Positions 62,301 to 64,000 of a DNA stretch of 64,000 bases are shown piece after piece; position 1 is the stretch's first letter, and every line of letters begins with the position of its first letter. The notes below the pieces were generated by a model. The model did no database searches. It saw nothing but the letters and a program-made list of their open reading frames with translations, and was not told where the DNA came from. The stretch is taken from positions 1,364,001-1,428,000 of the forward strand of contig CP065006.1 of NCBI GenBank assembly GCA_016699695.1. Reading direction: 5' to 3'. Position numbers and translations under genes: made by a program. The DNA comes from Bacteroidota bacterium (GTDB lineage Bacteria; Bacteroidota; Bacteroidia; Bacteroidales; UBA10428).

Positions 62301-64000
62301 TCGGGCAATCTTACCATTTGCCAGGGCGACAGACTTACCCTTGCTGTAAGTGATGTAGGGGCTACAAACTATATCTGGACCTTGCCCAACAATGCCGTTT
62401 CTACTACATCCCTGCCTTTGCTTGACATTTTGATTTCTACTCCCATGAAAGGCACGTTGAGTGTTGTGGCTACCAATGGAAACTACATCACCCCGCCTGG
62501 TCTGATGGCAATTGAAATTCAGTCAATTAATTTAACCTCTCTTGGTTTTGTTGACGAAGAAGGACAATCCGTCAACGAAATCGAAATCTGCAATGGCGAT
62601 GCTGGTAAACCTATCTTTTACCGCGACATACTTGCAAGTAGCTATTCATGGGAAATAAACGGTTCAGCAATACTTTTCTCACCGCGTTGGGAGCCCGGAT
62701 TCGAAGGAAATCCCAATTATGAGCTCCGAAACCGCACATCGCCGGTCGATACCATGATGCCTGTAAACTGGGAATCGTGGCGGTGCCTCAACAATGGCAG
62801 CGATGGTGGTTACATTATAGTTAATTCAATCAATGGTTGCGGAGGGGCGCATATTTCCGATTCGGTATATTACTATTGGAATGAGCCACTTTCAGCCTTT
62901 GTTCCGGAATTTATTAATGCCCCCACATCATTGTGTGTTGGCTCTAGAGCTACTTTCGAAGTTAGCCCAATACCTGGCGCAAGCCAATACATCTGGAGCT
63001 TACCCAATGGCCTTCTGGCCAACAATATTGTAACCACAGTGCCGGGTATCACCGTCGATGTGGAAAACGGCACGGGAGGAATGGTGCAGGTATACGCCAT
63101 TGGCGAGGCCTGCGGTGGTAGCAACACTGTTCAGCAAACTACTGAAACTATCCAAATCTCTGGAGAAGCGATCGACTTCTACTTTATTGATCAACCCCTG
63201 GCTGCCTGCCCGGGAGACAGCCTGACTTATACTGTAAATGACATTGGTGCAGGGGCATATCAATGGTCGCTGCCTCCAGGAATGCGAACCACCTTGCTCG
63301 ACGACAGCGATACCGAAGGTATTTCTATCAGCGGAAGCTGGCAACAGGAAAACTGGGCACCTATGATTAATCAACAATTCAGTTTTGCCGATAATAATGC
63401 TGAAAGAAGCATCCGCTATACACCAGAATTACAATATACAGGTCTTTACAGGGTTTCTATATCATCTTATGTGAGATACAACAATGTAACTGATATGCCG
63501 GTTCGTATTCATCACCGCAATGGAACCGATCTTCAATTTATAAACAATACTTTGCCTCCTGAGGATGGAATCTGGCGGGCGCTGGGCGAATTCGAATTTG
63601 AAGCAGGAAACTCAGGCAATGTAGAGATTCTAACCCACACAAATGGTGGAGGCATTTCGATGGCAGATGCTGTTAAATTCGAAATTCTTCAAATTGCGGA
63701 TGATACTACTCTGACCCTTCCTGTGAATGGTGTGCAGGGCGGAGCAGTATGTGTTTTGGTGAATATGCCTCAGTGTGAATCGGAATATACAATTTGTACC
63801 GACCCGGTAAACTTGGGCGGAACGCTGGATACACCACAATTTATCCAGTTAGAAACTTCGGTGTGCGAAGGTCTGGAATATGCCTTTTCGGTAAACGATA
63901 TTGGTGCCGATACCTACACATGGCTCCTACCCGAAGGTTTAAGTATTAATGGAGCTATCGGTGAGGTAACCGCGCAGGGCAGAATAGTTAATATCTCCAT
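56301..64000 (+). CDS. Giant secreted GH-A-like, LamG and PKD-like multidomain protein (3' end outside window)
   Basis: Open from ATG 56301 to the right edge, over 2566 codons without a stop. Residues 12-29 form a signal peptide. About 230-640 form a TIM-barrel-like domain with LEVGNEMWN (E391) and IICYEGGNH (E557), the pattern of acid/base and nucleophile Glu in clan GH-A glycosidases, similar to unassigned planctomycete and Bacteroidota proteins. Two LamG-type jelly rolls follow (about 697-857 and 1085-1240). From 1460 on, at least eight PKD-like modules share a Cys near the start and YxWxLP (for example YIWSLPNG, YQWSLPPG). A golvesin-like domain (2344-2465) is nested among them. A T9SS sorting signal is expected beyond the edge. 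Confidence 0.85.
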   Translation, partial: MPILPQLRAKSKALFVSISLILNLIPGSSQQCIDLGTGISMSNEEYALIDFFKNGGRWEPIGDNGHPWYKVYSLDTFKVVNGAYWHWDADWSGTVNNEAWGENWADCYISYYDMMIDQGLFTPEGYPVQFPLTVYKYRPKSENASQPIDPGKPVAINQISRRIYFPGDLPRNGWVMKWEGSGRISFQGMENVVADAGTTATQYGESWRPVGSGFCGYDYAFETTDGGRIETDLHWMVHGWVLYILESDPADPIRNIVFLYPGLEDAYDAGQKFNPLYLERMQQFSSLRFMEYNNANNIECRTLMPSSNPFYQSHMLEWMRWNERTPENWYELNNHSGGNYEYIIELANLTGIDPWVNIPYCADEAYVEQLVNLFMDRLNPDLTLYLEVGNEMWNFAQGFSGFHWQAAKRVTEYPGLGDVEARGAHINRIFGRVTSVAGPRNLPRIKRVYGAFPRYTDVNSRTLHLVDPENWDALATTWYFGLTQDNNSSNSCRDEASGTNWRSVLYNWFLSNEGDQAGFNQMYRNCVLNEFRCNGGYANNSDVLLSKYFNKDIICYEGGNHTFYGCENGPTGGQLPGERDFDSPTYPDYITDNSFINAVCLADQSEEMADIYNEIIDSLQSAGVRLANHLSFAGRSSCYGVWSFIQPRDMDESLTYLLAHYPKFRTFSERIASDNCDALEVILDTNLVGPGLAILLDGLDDYIEGQDNFVPDESGNYTAEAWFNPIFTNTEQVVLSFSNEGANDYYNHVVVRADGRLVWDIGNNSVSMAKLIGPALSAEKWNHVAVVKNGTRYTLYLNGFDVASSNFSLSPVTRTNFTIGASVSNLVPTNNFTGYIDEVRLWNSARSIGDLREFMCKKINSTIPSYSSLRAYYRFDMPDYVTFRVYDQTTQTANGLLHNITITDRSRYAISGAPLGDYSRFRYEGNWNGVSLSIAHPQGDLLAVSNIGEGSPNGVHLYIIEGESHYNNPPLYYEGISDERVFGVFLANGTHPNYDITYVYAGNPDALSGAAESDHRLLRRNMYSEEEWLHSGADIDLTSNLLHLACKERERGEYNLAFRHEVVSQRPGSGMALSNNQAPTEENHGLIRYLDIDDYTVTFWARGWGTAFNFSDMLGFGLHRFTININGANGLNCGIRNSTLWSNQDLGTNSAHATTTEWVHYAITRRGTEITIYANGIQILKDQFSHSMNFKELRLFHDPTYQAGNYPGGVCNLAMDEFTVWNTALDQNTIREWMCKKINPENPFSCENLVLYFNFDQGAGTILEDKNGPSDIELVSVAEGFQYISSGAAVGDVSLANYITPQSLVFVHPDGDSLLAERTSGSSTGIHIYRTDFMPPVPSNTDNALIESMDSSRYWGIFAVHSYNTNCQYRVANYYSHNTQVNMANEDELRLLSRFDNASIPWLSNITELPNLSNHSITLFNQIRGEYVLGGTTEQTFNEYLAPDQPIFLPDSNNTNPDTVCGNSTGLLFALQPDPYAESYRWTIPEGLDGFSTGDTIILNASYTGSDTITVHLSVVAINAYGESNSTSYAVFMLPAPNLADAGPDQVLIPPLTSTSLEGNLPSALEIGLWDLNYGTATILQPDNPTSAVSGIGLGQNSLSWSISNEVCPPSSDSMLILLGPPPTNIVLSNGNPLPRILCEGLTIVVRAIPAENVPNSGYSWTLPDGIVMLSQGADTALLQITDGIGGSIEVATNYNGTLSERFRSPTININPQPNVPVFSEAPEILCLNVDERASIRFDATIDSVSWHLPTGIYPVDYPLSTSESINIQALEIITGYISAKVYNNGCTNTEAVDSFAFEVNQAPAQPVLFLGTDGGVADQFCGEEYALLWVRNTSPNVGYEWTWDVYTNLIEYLDSARSAAVFQMPDGNNEIRVRAIEGEGTCAASEWFLYNGWTQNVDPAIITNVTITVPTGQNPTQLLPGAVYTLEIEGTGDYYYWDIPQGFELIDDGTPHNNTNQIRVLDEAAGYLDIYTITLTGCSSHAFRFTLSTANAILPPEYVSGNLTICQGDRLTLAVSDVGATNYIWTLPNNAVSTTSLPLLDILISTPMKGTLSVVATNGNYITPPGLMAIEIQSINLTSLGFVDEEGQSVNEIEICNGDAGKPIFYRDILASSYSWEINGSAILFSPRWEPGFEGNPNYELRNRTSPVDTMMPVNWESWRCLNNGSDGGYIIVNSINGCGGAHISDSVYYYWNEPLSAFVPEFINAPTSLCVGSRATFEVSPIPGASQYIWSLPNGLLANNIVTTVPGITVDVENGTGGMVQVYAIGEACGGSNTVQQTTETIQISGEAIDFYFIDQPLAACPGDSLTYTVNDIGAGAYQWSLPPGMRTTLLDDSDTEGISISGSWQQENWAPMINQQFSFADNNAERSIRYTPELQYTGLYRVSISSYVRYNNVTDMPVRIHHRNGTDLQFINNTLPPEDGIWRALGEFEFEAGNSGNVEILTHTNGGGISMADAVKFEILQIADDTTLTLPVNGVQGGAVCVLVNMPQCESEYTICTDPVNLGGTLDTPQFIQLETSVCEGLEYAFSVNDIGADTYTWLLPEGLSINGAIGEVTAQGRIVNIS

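Noticed and set aside
1..64000. Mobile elements, CRISPR arrays, toxin-antitoxin or phage genes
   Set aside because: No transposase, integrase, spacer array or characteristic pair was seen in any frame; the only repeat is the two-copy intergenic element.

Overview
The window looks like chromosomal DNA of a Bacteroidota bacterium, probably order Bacteroidales in the broad sense (Marinilabiliales/Prolixibacteraceae-like). The evidence is a C-terminal type IX secretion (T9SS) sorting domain, a DUF5686 outer-membrane protein, a TamL-type lipoprotein next to TamB, a clpP-clpX pair behind tig, few Shine-Dalgarno sites, and repeated upstream boxes matching the Bacteroidota sigma-ABfr -7 element TAnnTTTG. 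No phage, insertion sequence, CRISPR array or rRNA gene is visible. Most of the window is housekeeping.

Layout. 1-6116: end of a lipoprotein gene, a small membrane protein, greA-HIT, ruvC, a DMT transporter, and an Ig/OmpL47-like protein coupled to a YfiR-like protein. 6112-6286: first copy of an intergenic repeat. 6290-8378 (minus): rplU-rpmA-serS. 8777-16036: BFN/DUF151 nuclease-nupC, then a six-PAS hybrid histidine kinase and a family 2 glycosyltransferase. 16038-19267 (minus): recQ and a T9SS-secreted protein. 19671-24016: tatC, a DUF5686 protein and lptB. 24035-24883 (minus): a beta-propeller protein. 24996-28527: tRNA-Leu(UAG), tig, clpP, clpX. 28529-35216: a complete trpEGDCFBA operon behind a clear attenuator, with an 18-residue leader peptide holding three consecutive Trp codons and a 12-bp terminator stem. 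35290-48492: a mixed accessory stretch (MFS transporter, small envelope proteins, K+/H+ antiporter with a YiiX-like hydrolase, class IV aminotransferase, DsrE and NmrA-like proteins, second repeat copy, CPBP protease homologue, a 54-residue small protein, DUF4256). 48608-55853 (minus): tamB-tamL. 56301 to the right edge: a giant, incomplete secreted protein with an N-terminal clan GH-A-like domain, two LamG domains, a long array of PKD-like modules and a nested golvesin-like domain.

The points most worth a second look are the giant multidomain glycosidase-like protein at the right edge, the two-copy intergenic repeat with conserved mutually exclusive stems, the structured leader upstream of tatC, the trp attenuator, the SD-led upstream ORF overlapping the BFN nuclease start, and the recQ/T9SS-unit terminator hidden inside the coding end of the convergent glycosyltransferase. 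I did not find a convincing new multi-gene system.
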